From: JBAXEO01 sp964541375 | GTDB taxonomy: Bacteria > Actinomycetota > Coriobacteriia > Anaerosomatales > JAAXUF01 | Length of the DNA: 7,472 bases | Direction of reading: 5' to 3' | Assembly (NCBI GenBank): GCA_964541375.1 | Contig: CAZIPT010000090.1 | Span: 1 to 7,472, forward strand | Shown: piece after piece, positions 1 to 6,403 of the stretch | Position numbering within the stretch: the stretch's first letter is position 1 | Layout: every line of letters starts with the position of its first letter | The notes under the pieces: generated by a model | What the model was told of the DNA's origin: nothing | The model's input: the letters and a program-made list of their open reading frames with translations, nothing else | Database searches by the model: none | Translations under genes and position numbers: made by a program

Positions 1-1063
1 CGGCGCTGACATCGTGCTGTGCGCGAGCAACCCGCTCTCGACGCAGGACGACACCGCCGCCGCGCTCGTCCAGCACTACGGGATCAGCACCTACGCCATC
101 AAGGGCGAGGACACCGACACCTACTACAGCCATATCGACACCGCCATCGCGCACAAGCCGCAGATGACGATGGACGACGGCGCCGACGTAGTAGGCCGCA
201 TCCACGCCGAGCAGCCCGAGATGCTCGAGCACATCATCGGCGGCACCGAGGAGACCACCACCGGCGTCATCCGACTCGCCGCGATGGCTGCTGACGGCGC
301 ACTCAAGTACCCGATCATGGCCGTCAACGAGGCCAAGACCAAGCACCTCTTCGACAACCGCTACGGCACGGGGCAGTCGACGCTCGACGGCATCATCCGC
401 GCAACCAACCGCCTGCTCGCCGGCCGTACCCTGGTCGTCTCGGGCTATGGCTGGTGCGGCCGCGGTATCGCGAGCCGCGCCGACGGTATGGGCGCCAGCG
501 TCATCGTCCTCGAGGTCGACCCGATGAAGGCGCTCGAGGCGGTCATGGACGGCTTCCGCGTGATGCCGGCAGTCGAGGCCGCCAAGGAGTGCGACATCTG
601 GGTCACGGTCACCGGTGACCTCAACGTCATCGACGAGGCCTCGTTCAAGGCGATGAAGGACGGAGCCATCATCTGCAACTCGGGCCACTTCAACGCCGAG
701 ATCAACATCCCCAAGCTTCGTGAGCTTTCCGTCTCCGAGCGCGAGGTGCGCCCCCTGGTCGAGGAGTTCACCATGGCCGACGGTCGCAAGATCTACCTGC
801 TCGCGGACGGTCGACTCGTCAACCTCTCCTGTGCCGAGGGCCATCCGGCGAACGTCATGGACATGAGCTTCGCCAACCAGGCGCTCGCCGCGGAGTACAT
901 GGTCGCCAACTGCAAGGACATGGCGCCGGGCGTCTACGACGTTCCCGCCGACATCGATGAAGGCATCGCCAAGCTCAAGCTCGAGACGCTCGGTGTCACG
1001 ATTGACGTTCTGACGCCCGAGCAGGAGAAGTACCTCGCGAGCTGGCAGGAAGGCACGGTCTAG
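1..1063 (+). CDS. ahcY: S-adenosylhomocysteine hydrolase (adenosylhomocysteinase), 5'-truncated
   Basis: This cytosolic NAD-dependent enzyme splits S-adenosylhomocysteine into adenosine and homocysteine, removing the inhibitory product of SAM-dependent methylation. The frame is open to the left edge (first whole codon at base 2), so about 50-60 N-terminal residues are missing; the GTG at 14 is internal. Visible family signatures, with residue 1 at base 14, are SNPLSTQDD (5-13), MDDGAD (53-58), GGTEETTTGV (76-85), TKHLFDNRYGTGQS (109-122), the Rossmann loop SGYGWCGRG (143-151), NSGHFNAEIN (222-231) and the AEGHP region. By family alignment the catalytic residues are D55, E80, K110, D114 and N115. 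Threonine 119 stands where the animal enzyme has its cysteine, and the protein ends in YLASWQEGTV without the C-terminal KPDHYRY tail. Both traits fit the short Thermotoga/archaeal type. mtnA follows 4 bases after the TAG, which indicates an operon. Confidence 0.96.
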   Translation, partial: GADIVLCASNPLSTQDDTAAALVQHYGISTYAIKGEDTDTYYSHIDTAIAHKPQMTMDDGADVVGRIHAEQPEMLEHIIGGTEETTTGVIRLAAMAADGALKYPIMAVNEAKTKHLFDNRYGTGQSTLDGIIRATNRLLAGRTLVVSGYGWCGRGIASRADGMGASVIVLEVDPMKALEAVMDGFRVMPAVEAAKECDIWVTVTGDLNVIDEASFKAMKDGAIICNSGHFNAEINIPKLRELSVSEREVRPLVEEFTMADGRKIYLLADGRLVNLSCAEGHPANVMDMSFANQALAAEYMVANCKDMAPGVYDVPADIDEGIAKLKLETLGVTIDVLTPEQEKYLASWQEGTV

Positions 1064-1067
1064 CGCC

Positions 1068-2423
1068 ATGGCTGACGAGAAGGCTCCCACCTCAGGCGTC
1101 GACAACATTCCTCGCACCATTTGGTGGGGGGAGGACGAAGCTACGGGCAGGCCCGCGGTGTTCCTGATCGATCAGACCCGGCTTCCGCTTCAGGGTGACG
1201 TCTTGATGTGTAACGTCGCCGAGGGTGTTTGCCTGGCGATTCAGTCGTTGGGCGTCCGGGGTGCGCCGGCGCTGGGGGTGGCTGCGGCCCTTGCTCTGGC
1301 GCTGTGGACCGAGAACGAGACCGAGGGCATCGAGTCTAACGAGGACTACCTGGCGGGTCTCACGGAGGTCGCAGAGGCCATAGAGTCGACCCGGCCCACC
1401 GCGGTCAACCTGGCGTGGGGAGCAGAGCGGATCCGTCGTTTGGTGATGGACAATATGGACCTGCCGCTGGACGAGCTCAAGTCGCTCGTAGTGCAGGAGG
1501 CGCGCAACGTCGAGGCCGAGGACGAGAAGCGCAATCGGCAGATCGGCGAGTACGGCGCGGCTTTGTTGCCGGACGAGGCGAAGATCCTCACGCACTGCAA
1601 CGCCGGCTCCCTGGCCACGGCGTACTTCGGTACGGCTTTGGGTGTCATCTTCACCGCGCATGAGCAGGGCAAGATCGCCCATGTCTGGGTTGACGAGACC
1701 AGGCCTGTAAACCAAGGCGGTCGTCTCACCTCATGGGAACTCGGCCTCGCGGGCGTGCCTTCCGCCCTGATCACGGACAGCATGGCCGGCTTCGTCATGG
1801 GCAAAGGCTGGGTCGACGCGATCATCGTTGGCGCGGACCGGATCGCAGCAAATGGTGACACCGCAAACAAGATCGGCACGTACGCGCTCGCCGTGCTTGC
1901 CAAGCATCACGGTATTCCGTTCTACGTCGCGGCCCCGACCTCGACCGTCGATCTGACCATCGCATCCGGCGATGACATCGTGATCGAAGAGAGAGATCCC
2001 CGTGAAATGATGGGATTCACGGTGTCAGGAACCTTCGAGCCGGACAGCTCGGAGGCGAGCAAGGCTTTCGATGCCCTCACCAAGGACGGCTCGTATAACA
2101 TGCGTCTCACCAAAGGCCACGAGATGGTCATCGAGCGCAAGGGCGGCGGCTACAGTTTCGATGGCTGGTTCCGCATCACTCCGCCCAATGTACAGGTGTT
2201 CAACCCTGCCTTCGACGTCACTCCCGGAGAGCTGATCACGGCGATCATCACCGAGCGCGGTCCCATTCGCCCCGTGCCGGACTACGAGACGTCTCTCGCG
2301 GTGATGTGCATGATGTCCGGCGGAATCCACGAGCTGACTGTCGAGGGGTTCGGCAACATGATGCAGTTCCCCGGTGGCTCCTCCGACGGCCTCGAAGACG
2401 AGCCCGCTCCCGAAGACGCCTAG
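1068..2423 (+). CDS. mtnA: S-methyl-5-thioribose-1-phosphate isomerase, enlarged form
   Basis: The 451-residue product should convert 5-methylthioribose-1-phosphate to methylthioribulose-1-phosphate in methionine salvage from methylthioadenosine. Family landmarks are VRGAPALG (63-70), THCNAG with catalytic Cys177, VDETRPVNQGGRLTSWEL (208-225), ITDSMAG (235-241), and GADRIAANGDTANKIGTY (255-272) with catalytic Asp257. FYVAAPTSTVDL (285-296) and NPAFDVTPGELITAIITE (379-396) follow. It is about 100 residues longer than the usual 340-350. Roughly 45 extra residues sit between IEERDP (306-311) and NPAFDVTP, and a tail rich in Gly, Glu and Asp follows the normal end near residue 408. The eIF2B-like translation-factor alpha/beta subunits and ribose-1,5-bisphosphate isomerase share this fold, but the motifs favour MtnA. 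The ATG lies 4 bases after the ahcY stop, with AGGAAGG at 1047-1053 rather far upstream, so translation is probably coupled. Confidence 0.9.
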   Translation: MADEKAPTSGVDNIPRTIWWGEDEATGRPAVFLIDQTRLPLQGDVLMCNVAEGVCLAIQSLGVRGAPALGVAAALALALWTENETEGIESNEDYLAGLTEVAEAIESTRPTAVNLAWGAERIRRLVMDNMDLPLDELKSLVVQEARNVEAEDEKRNRQIGEYGAALLPDEAKILTHCNAGSLATAYFGTALGVIFTAHEQGKIAHVWVDETRPVNQGGRLTSWELGLAGVPSALITDSMAGFVMGKGWVDAIIVGADRIAANGDTANKIGTYALAVLAKHHGIPFYVAAPTSTVDLTIASGDDIVIEERDPREMMGFTVSGTFEPDSSEASKAFDALTKDGSYNMRLTKGHEMVIERKGGGYSFDGWFRITPPNVQVFNPAFDVTPGELITAIITERGPIRPVPDYETSLAVMCMMSGGIHELTVEGFGNMMQFPGGSSDGLEDEPAPEDA

Positions 2424-2432
2424 ACCGATCGC

Positions 2433-3353
2433 ATGAGCGCCGCCGCCCTCGCTTCGACGATTCTGACCTTTACGGCCATTGTCGGGGTGGGGGCGGCGCT
2501 GCGTGGTTTCGGAGTCCTTCGCCGAGAAGACGCGCGTCCGATCAACCGAATCATCATCTACGTCGGGCTCCCTGCATTCATCTTCAACGCCGTGCACGGC
2601 GCGAAGCTGAGGCCGGACCTTTGGCGCGTCGTTCTGATCGCCTGGCTCGTATTCGGCGCCATGCTTCTGATCGGCTGGCTCGCGGCACGCGCGCTCAGGC
2701 TTCCCTCTGAGATGGCCGGCGGCTTCATCATCGCAACGGCTCTCGGCAACACCGGCTACATCGGCTACCCGATCACCGAGGCGTTTCTCGGCAAGGGCAG
2801 CTTGCCTCAGGCCATCTTCTACGACGTCTTTGGGACCGTGTGTGTGCTCGCGCTCATCGGCCTGCTCGTCGCTCAACACTACGGCACCAATGCTGAGGCG
2901 CGCGTCAACCCGCTCCGCGAACTGTTCACCTTTCCTGCCGTGATAGCGCTGCTCGTCGCGCTGGCGCTTCGGGCGGTGCCCGTTCCGACTCTGGTAAGCG
3001 GCGGTTTAGGCCTGCTTGCGAGCATGGTGGCGCCGCTGATCATGCTCTCGGTCGGTCTCTCGCTCCGGGCGAGCGCCATGGTGCGGACGGTGGGTCCGCT
3101 TGCCGTGCTCTCGATCCTGCGCCTGTTGGTGGCGCCGCTCATCGGAGTCGGTCTGGGCTGGCTGCTTTTTGGTGCCTCGGACCCGGCTCTGCGCGTGCTC
3201 GCTCTCGAGGCCGGCATGCCGGCGATGATGCTCACACTAGTGGTGGGGGAGCGGTTTGGGCTCGACACCGATTTCATCGCTTCGGCGATCTTCGTGACCA
3301 CGGCGGCTTCGGCGTTGACGCTCCCGCTGCTGCAGCTGGTCGTGTTCCGCTAG
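2433..3353 (+). CDS. AEC (auxin efflux carrier) family transporter
   Basis: This is a 306-residue inner-membrane protein with about ten hydrophobic segments (approximately 5-24, 38-55, 66-84, 96-115, 127-148, 165-183, 190-211, 220-246, 253-272 and 281-303), the layout of bacterial AEC/PF03547 carriers. Supporting signatures are NRIIIYVGLPAFIF (38-51), the broken-helix motif GNTGYIGYP (105-113) in the first half, and EAGMPAMMLTLVVGERFG (259-276) in the second half, which together suggest the two inverted halves of this fold. Family members move organic anions such as malate or malonate, and auxin in plants; the substrate here cannot be read from sequence. The start is 9 bases after mtnA with no convincing Shine-Dalgarno, so it is probably translated by coupling. 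The context, the third gene after two SAM-recycling enzymes, raises the inferred possibility that it exports or imports a product of that pathway. Confidence 0.88.
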   Translation: MSAAALASTILTFTAIVGVGAALRGFGVLRREDARPINRIIIYVGLPAFIFNAVHGAKLRPDLWRVVLIAWLVFGAMLLIGWLAARALRLPSEMAGGFIIATALGNTGYIGYPITEAFLGKGSLPQAIFYDVFGTVCVLALIGLLVAQHYGTNAEARVNPLRELFTFPAVIALLVALALRAVPVPTLVSGGLGLLASMVAPLIMLSVGLSLRASAMVRTVGPLAVLSILRLLVAPLIGVGLGWLLFGASDPALRVLALEAGMPAMMLTLVVGERFGLDTDFIASAIFVTTAASALTLPLLQLVVFR

Positions 3354-3409
3354 CCTCTGCGCACGCCTCCGACCGCAGCGGCTATCCGCCGAGGCGCGAA
3401 GGGAGTGGC

Positions 3410-4084
3410 ATGCGGCTGATCGAGGGCCTCGCCGAGATACTCTTCCCCACGCGTTGCGCCGGCTGCGAGTTGCCCGGTGCCGTGCTCTGCGACCGCTGCC
3501 GAGAAGAACTGCCACGCGTTGATCGCCAAGGGGCGTGCCCGCGCTGCGGAGCGCCCTTCGGATACCTGGTCTGCACCGAATGCTGGTCGACAGAGTGGGC
3601 CTTCGAGGCGGCGCTGGCCGTCGGTTCCCTCGAGGCGCCGCTCGCGCGGGCCGTGGTCCTCCACAAGGACGCAGGCGAGCGCCGACTCGCCGCTGTGTTT
3701 GGCCGCCTCCTCGCCGAGCAGGTTGCGACGACCTGGTCTGGTTGGGCCGACTGTGTCGCCTACGTACCGGCGACCGACGCCGCGATGCGTCGTCGCGGCT
3801 TCGACCACGGCCGCGCGATAGCCGCGTCTCTGGCGACCGAACTCGACGTTCCTTTCGCCGAGATCCTGCGCCGCACCGCAGCGCGGGACCAGCGTGCGCT
3901 CGGTCGCGCCGAACGGGTCGCCAACGCCGCAGGTACCTTTCACGTTGTCGCCGAGCCGCCAGAGCGCGTGCTCATCACCGACGACGTCTTCACCACCGGT
4001 GCGACCCTGGATGCGGCAGCCGGCGTCCTGCTCTCGGCGGGCGCGTCAGCCGTACGTGTCGCCGCAGTGGCGCGGGCGTGGTGA
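3410..4084 (+). CDS. comF: ComF family protein (zinc-finger plus phosphoribosyltransferase domain)
   Basis: The 224-residue product matches ComF/ComFC/GntX-type proteins, cytosolic factors tied to DNA uptake in competent bacteria whose biochemical reaction is not settled. An N-terminal zinc module carries four CxxC pairs: C16/C19, C27/C30, C43/C46 and C55/C58. The C-terminal type-I phosphoribosyltransferase domain has VPATDAAMRRRGFDHGRAIA (119-138), a conserved RDQRALGRAERVANAAGTF block (159-177) and the PRPP-binding loop VLITDDVFTTGAT (187-199). The ATG is preceded by GAAGGGAG at 3398-3405, a good Shine-Dalgarno. The 56-base gap from the AEC gene contains a possible hairpin (GCCTC at 3365-3369 with GAGGC at 3391-3395), without a T-run. 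No other competence gene is visible, so a role in DNA uptake here is not established. Confidence 0.92.
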   Translation: MRLIEGLAEILFPTRCAGCELPGAVLCDRCREELPRVDRQGACPRCGAPFGYLVCTECWSTEWAFEAALAVGSLEAPLARAVVLHKDAGERRLAAVFGRLLAEQVATTWSGWADCVAYVPATDAAMRRRGFDHGRAIAASLATELDVPFAEILRRTAARDQRALGRAERVANAAGTFHVVAEPPERVLITDDVFTTGATLDAAAGVLLSAGASAVRVAAVARAW

Positions 4085-4120
4085 GGCCTCCTTCCGCAAG
4101 AGGGCCACGTCGGTCCTGCG

Positions 4121-4129
4121 TGCTAGAAT
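4121..4129 (+). promoter_or_regulatory. Extended -10 promoter element upstream of the structured RNA and SBP1
   Basis: TGCTAGAAT fits the extended -10 pattern TGnTAnnnT, with hexamer TAGAAT at 4124-4129. No recognisable -35 stands at the right distance, which extended -10 promoters can tolerate. The expected transcription start, about 7 bases downstream, falls at 4135-4137, where the first strand of the long-range RNA helix begins. That coincidence strengthens both calls. Confidence 0.55.
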
Positions 4130-4135
4130 CGTCCT

Positions 4136-4386
4136 CGCTCCCGCTCGGGTCTGTGGTTGCGGGCGCGAAAGCGTCCTAGTCCAAGGTAGACGCGGCCGAA
4201 AGGACCCACGTAAGCCGGCGGATTCGTCCGTCGCGCGAGCATGGCGCGTCTTAGGGGTAAGTCGTACCGTCCGATGTAAGCCGCATACCGCGGCTTCGGG
4301 CGAGAGGGCCGGTAGTGAGATTGCATCAAGCGGAAGCCCCGGTGCGCGAGTGTGGGGCCAAAGACCAGGTCAGCCGGGCGGGAGCG
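4136..4386 (+). ncRNA. Structured RNA / long structured leader after comF (possible raiA-motif RNA)
   Basis: The 328-base gap between comF and the next lipoprotein has no credible gene but can fold extensively. Bases 4136-4148 pair with 4374-4386 over 13 bp with a single G-U, closing a domain of about 250 nt. Inside are 4161-4166 with 4171-4176 around a GAAA loop, 4217-4222 with 4227-4232 around a TTCG loop, 4232-4236 with 4244-4248 (its first base competes with the previous stem), 4280-4284 with 4290-4294, and 4336-4340 with 4354-4358. GTAAGCCG occurs at 4210 and 4276, and GTAAGTCG at 4257. A likely promoter sits immediately upstream. The raiA-motif RNA (about 200 nt, Firmicutes and Actinobacteria) is known near comFC and raiA genes, so position and size make it the best named candidate, but I cannot confirm its consensus from memory. 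Alternatively this is a cis-regulatory leader of the downstream transporter gene. No T-rich terminator follows, so it is probably co-transcribed or processed. Confidence 0.6.
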
Positions 4387-4390
4387 CCCA

Positions 4391-4404
4391 CCTTGAACGA
4401 AGGG
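4391..4404 (+). promoter_or_regulatory. Shine-Dalgarno of SBP1 within a small hairpin
   Basis: AAGGGG (4400-4404 and adjoining base) lies about 8 bases before the ATG at 4413 and fixes that start. CCTT at 4391-4394 can pair with AAGG at 4400-4403 around the loop GAACG, hiding the ribosome binding site. Just upstream, GGGCG (4376-4380) can pair with CGCCC (4385-4389) around GGAG, which competes with the 3' strand of the long-range helix at 4374-4386. This suggests, but does not prove, alternative folds that set translation. Confidence 0.4.
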
Positions 4405-4412
4405 GAAGCGCG

Positions 4413-5291
4413 ATGAGGGGTGTTGTGCGCAGGCTCGTCTGGTTCTCGGCGGCCTGCCTGCTGTTTGCGACCGGCGCGGTCGCGTTGTCCGGCTGCACCG
4501 CCGCACCCTCGGTCACGTTGGAGCCCAAGGTCACGCTCCCCGCCAGCAGGCAGCCTGGCACGCTCAAAGTCGGCGTTGATCTCTCCTACACGCCTTTTGG
4601 CGGCACTGATGCTGGCGAGCAGGCGGGAATCGACCTCGATGTTGCGTCCGCGCTCGCGGCCAAACTCGGCCTGACCACCACCTTCGTGGATGTGAGGCCT
4701 TCGGACGCAGCCACCGCCCTTGCGGGAGGTAAGGTCGACCTCGTCTTCTCCGTCCCCTACAACCAGGAGGCGCTGTCTCGGACTACGCTCGCGGGATCGT
4801 ATCTCTCCGATGGTCCCGCGTTCTTCATCGCCACAGAGAGTACCGCGGCGGTCGTTCCGTCCCTTACGCTCGACACGCTGCCGCCGATCAAGATCGGGGC
4901 GCAGGAGGGGTCCGCTGCTTTCTGGCGGCTGCAATCGGAGTTCGGTGCCGAGAGCCTGGTTGGCTACCCAACACTCCGCGACGCCCTGAACGGCCTGCGC
5001 GAGGGCAAGGTCCAAGTGGCCGCAGGGGATGCTCTCGTCGGCGGTTACATCATCCGAGACATGCCGACCGTCCATTTCGCGGGTCAAGTGGAGCCCGCGC
5101 TCCCGCTCGGTGCGGCCGTCGCACTCGACAACACCAAACTCGCTGACGCCGTTCGCTCCACGCTCGACGGGCTGTCCGCAGACGGGGTCTTGGAGGCGAT
5201 CAGGAGCAAGTGGGTCGGGTCGCTTCCCAAGCTTGCGCTGCCGAAAGGCCTCGAATCGACCGCGTCCATCGAGGCGAGCTCCGGGCCCTAG
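4413..5291 (+). CDS. Family-3 solute-binding lipoprotein (polar amino acid type), divergent pocket; SBP1
   Basis: The 292-residue product looks like the extracytoplasmic receptor of a polar amino acid ABC importer (SBP_bac_3, PF00497). A basic, hydrophobic leader ends in lipobox LSGC with lipidated Cys28. The binding fold starts near residue 50 with LKVGVDLSYTPFG and AGIDLDVASALAAKLGL (71-87), and continues through the lobe-crossing VGYPTLRDALNGLREGKV region to GDALVGGYI, whose Asp206 aligns with the acidic residue that holds the ligand amino group. The arginine that normally binds the ligand carboxylate (in the T-x-E-R motif before FS-PY) is not in place: aligning on the following Tyr130 puts Ala120 there, with Arg123 three residues away. 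The ligand may therefore differ from a standard alpha-amino acid. The same frame is open upstream from 3894, but that part is comF and RNA, and the signal peptide plus Shine-Dalgarno support 4413. Confidence 0.88.
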   Translation: MRGVVRRLVWFSAACLLFATGAVALSGCTAAPSVTLEPKVTLPASRQPGTLKVGVDLSYTPFGGTDAGEQAGIDLDVASALAAKLGLTTTFVDVRPSDAATALAGGKVDLVFSVPYNQEALSRTTLAGSYLSDGPAFFIATESTAAVVPSLTLDTLPPIKIGAQEGSAAFWRLQSEFGAESLVGYPTLRDALNGLREGKVQVAAGDALVGGYIIRDMPTVHFAGQVEPALPLGAAVALDNTKLADAVRSTLDGLSADGVLEAIRSKWVGSLPKLALPKGLESTASIEASSGP

Positions 5292-5347
5292 AACCGGTGA
5301 GGAGCGCATCGCATAAGTCCCTTGGCGGTCATGCACGGACTCGAGTT

Positions 5348-5379
5348 TTGCATACGAAAGGTCCTGTACTGAATACGAA
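5348..5379 (+). promoter_or_regulatory. Direct repeat with 21-bp period upstream of SBP2 (candidate operator)
   Basis: TTGCATACGAA (5348-5358) and CTGAATACGAA (5369-5379) share 9 of 11 bases and start 21 bp apart, two turns of the helix, so a regulator could bind both on one DNA face. The half-sites TTGCAT and TGAAT resemble arginine-repressor box halves, and 21 bp is the usual centre spacing of paired ARG boxes. The second palindrome arms are poor, so the ArgR assignment is only inferred. Confidence 0.35.
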
Positions 5380-5408
5380 GCAACTCACTCGCAAGTTTGC
5401 AGAAGCGG

Positions 5409-5422
5409 TGTATGATTATGCA
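5409..5422 (+). promoter_or_regulatory. Candidate -10 of SBP2 overlapped by an ARG-box-like palindrome
   Basis: TATGAT at 5411-5416 differs from TATAAT by one base and lies 76 bases before the SBP2 start; no good -35 is seen. It is embedded in TGTAT-GATT-ATGCA, an imperfect palindrome of the form TGnAT-4-ATnCA that characterises ARG boxes. A repressor bound here would block RNA polymerase. The surrounding 5340-5430 is visibly more AT-rich than the coding regions. Confidence 0.4.
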
Positions 5423-5436
5423 CTGAAGTTCAGGGA

Positions 5437-5480
5437 GCGCCGGCACTTTGGTCCCGGCGCGGGGTCAAGTCGGAAACGAC
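5437..5480 (+). other. Leader hairpins upstream of SBP2
   Basis: If transcription starts near 5423, the leader contains two hairpins. GCGCCGG (5437-5443) pairs with CCGGCGC (5454-5460) around a 10-base loop. GTCG (5469-5472) pairs with CGAC (5477-5480) around a GAAA loop. The second ends two bases before the Shine-Dalgarno (AGGAGG, 5482-5487), leaving the latter exposed. mRNA stabilisation is one plausible role; there is no T-run, so neither is a terminator. Confidence 0.45.
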
Positions 5481-5491
5481 GAGGAGGAACG

Positions 5492-6343
5492 ATGCAGAAG
5501 GCTCGCAGAATCACCGCAGTACTGCTCGCCCTGGCCATGATTGCCGCGGTCGTGGCACTCGCTGGCTGTGGCGGCACCGCCAAGACGGAACCGGCAAAGA
5601 CCGAGCCCGCCAAGGCCGCTCCCAAGCTGGTCAAGGAAGGCGTGCTGACGATTGGCTCGGACACGGCTTTTCCGCCGTTCGAGTCGATGAACGGGGCAGT
5701 GGCCGAGGGCTTTGACGTTGACCTGGCCGGCGCCATCGCCAAGGAGATGGGCCTGACCGTCAACTTCACCAGCCAGAAGTTCGACACGCTCATTCCGCAG
5801 CTCAAGGCCGGCGGCACGTTCGACGTCATCATGTCGGGCATGACCATCACCCCTGAGCGCGAGAAGGAGATCACCTTCTCCGAGCCCTACATCGACTCCA
5901 ACCAGTCGATCGCCGTCGTCAAGGGCAAGTTCCCCAAGCTCGATGGCAACGATCCTGCCGCGATCAACACCGCGTTCACCGGTAAGATCATCGGCGTGCA
6001 GTCGGGCACAACAGGTGAGACCTGGGCCAAGGAGAACCTGAAGGGTGCGGCACAGATCGTGCCGTTCGACGACACCCTTTCCGCCTTCTCGGCGCTCAAC
6101 GCCGGCAAGGTCGACGCGGTCGTCAACGACCTGCCTGTCTCAGCGTACCTGGTCAAGTCCTCGTACACTGGCGACGAGCTTGTCGCCGAAATCCCGACCG
6201 GCGAGCAGTACGGTATCGGTATCGCCTCGACAAACCCCGAGTTGAAGACCGCCATCGATGAGGCGCTTCAGAAGATGAAGGACTCGGGCGAGTACAAGAC
6301 CATCTACATGAAGTGGTTTGGCGTAGAGCCCGCCGCCCAGTAG
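5492..6343 (+). CDS. Family-3 solute-binding lipoprotein of a polar amino acid ABC transporter; SBP2
   Basis: The 283-residue product is a canonical amino acid receptor (SBP_bac_3, PF00497) anchored in the outer leaflet of the membrane. The signal peptide ends in lipobox LAGC with Cys26, followed by a Lys/Glu/Pro/Ala linker in which KTEPA is repeated (31-40). The domain shows LTIGSDTAFPPFES (52-65), AEGFDVDLAGAIAKEMGL (71-88), DVIMSGMTITPEREKEITFSEPY (111-133) with the ligand-carboxylate Arg123, QSGTTGETW (170-178) and GKVDAVVNDLPVSAYLV (205-221) with the amino-group-binding Asp213. The exact amino acid cannot be assigned from sequence. AGGAGG at 5482-5487, four bases before the ATG, fixes the start; the in-frame opening back to 5210 is chance. 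It lies just before a permease gene, from which it is separated by a terminator, consistent with a receptor made in excess of the permease. Confidence 0.95.
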   Translation: MQKARRITAVLLALAMIAAVVALAGCGGTAKTEPAKTEPAKAAPKLVKEGVLTIGSDTAFPPFESMNGAVAEGFDVDLAGAIAKEMGLTVNFTSQKFDTLIPQLKAGGTFDVIMSGMTITPEREKEITFSEPYIDSNQSIAVVKGKFPKLDGNDPAAINTAFTGKIIGVQSGTTGETWAKENLKGAAQIVPFDDTLSAFSALNAGKVDAVVNDLPVSAYLVKSSYTGDELVAEIPTGEQYGIGIASTNPELKTAIDEALQKMKDSGEYKTIYMKWFGVEPAAQ

Positions 6344-6403
6344 AGAGCTTTCGGAGCAAACCATGCGCTCGGCTACGATGCGCGTGACTCACGAATGACA
6401 GCG

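Noticed and set aside
2025..2879. Antisense open frame of 284 codons
   Set aside because: It overlaps the mtnA end and the AEC gene, both with clear family motifs. Its sequence is rich in Arg/Asp/His and low-complexity, typical of the shadow frame in GC-rich DNA.
4085..4106. Hairpin just after the comF stop, considered as a terminator
   Set aside because: The stem is short with bulges and there is no T-run; the extended -10 follows directly.
4364..4373. ACCAGGTCAG, resembling the signal recognition particle RNA core
   Set aside because: The required following GGAAGG-GCAGC segment is absent, so this is a chance match.
4136..4386. Known riboswitch or housekeeping RNA identities (c-di-AMP, cobalamin, glycine, SAM, T-box, RNase P, tmRNA)
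   Set aside because: None of the conserved blocks I know for these classes was found by eye, for example no GAGGAAAGTCC of RNase P and no GGTGG-ACCGCG of T-boxes.
3894..4412. Upstream in-frame extension of SBP1
   Set aside because: It overlaps the comF coding end and the structured RNA region, and the true start is set by the signal peptide and Shine-Dalgarno at 4413.
4326..5336. Antisense open frame of 336 codons
   Set aside because: It is opposite SBP1, which has a lipobox and binding-fold motifs. The antisense product is Arg/Gly-rich without recognisable domains.
5210..5491. Upstream in-frame extension of SBP2
   Set aside because: It overlaps the SBP1 C-terminus and the AT-rich promoter region. 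AGGAGG and a signal peptide mark 5492 as the start.
6374..6379. TACGAT as a promoter -10 for the permease gene
   Set aside because: There is no -35 or TGn extension, and the transcript would meet the strong terminator at 6404 almost at once.
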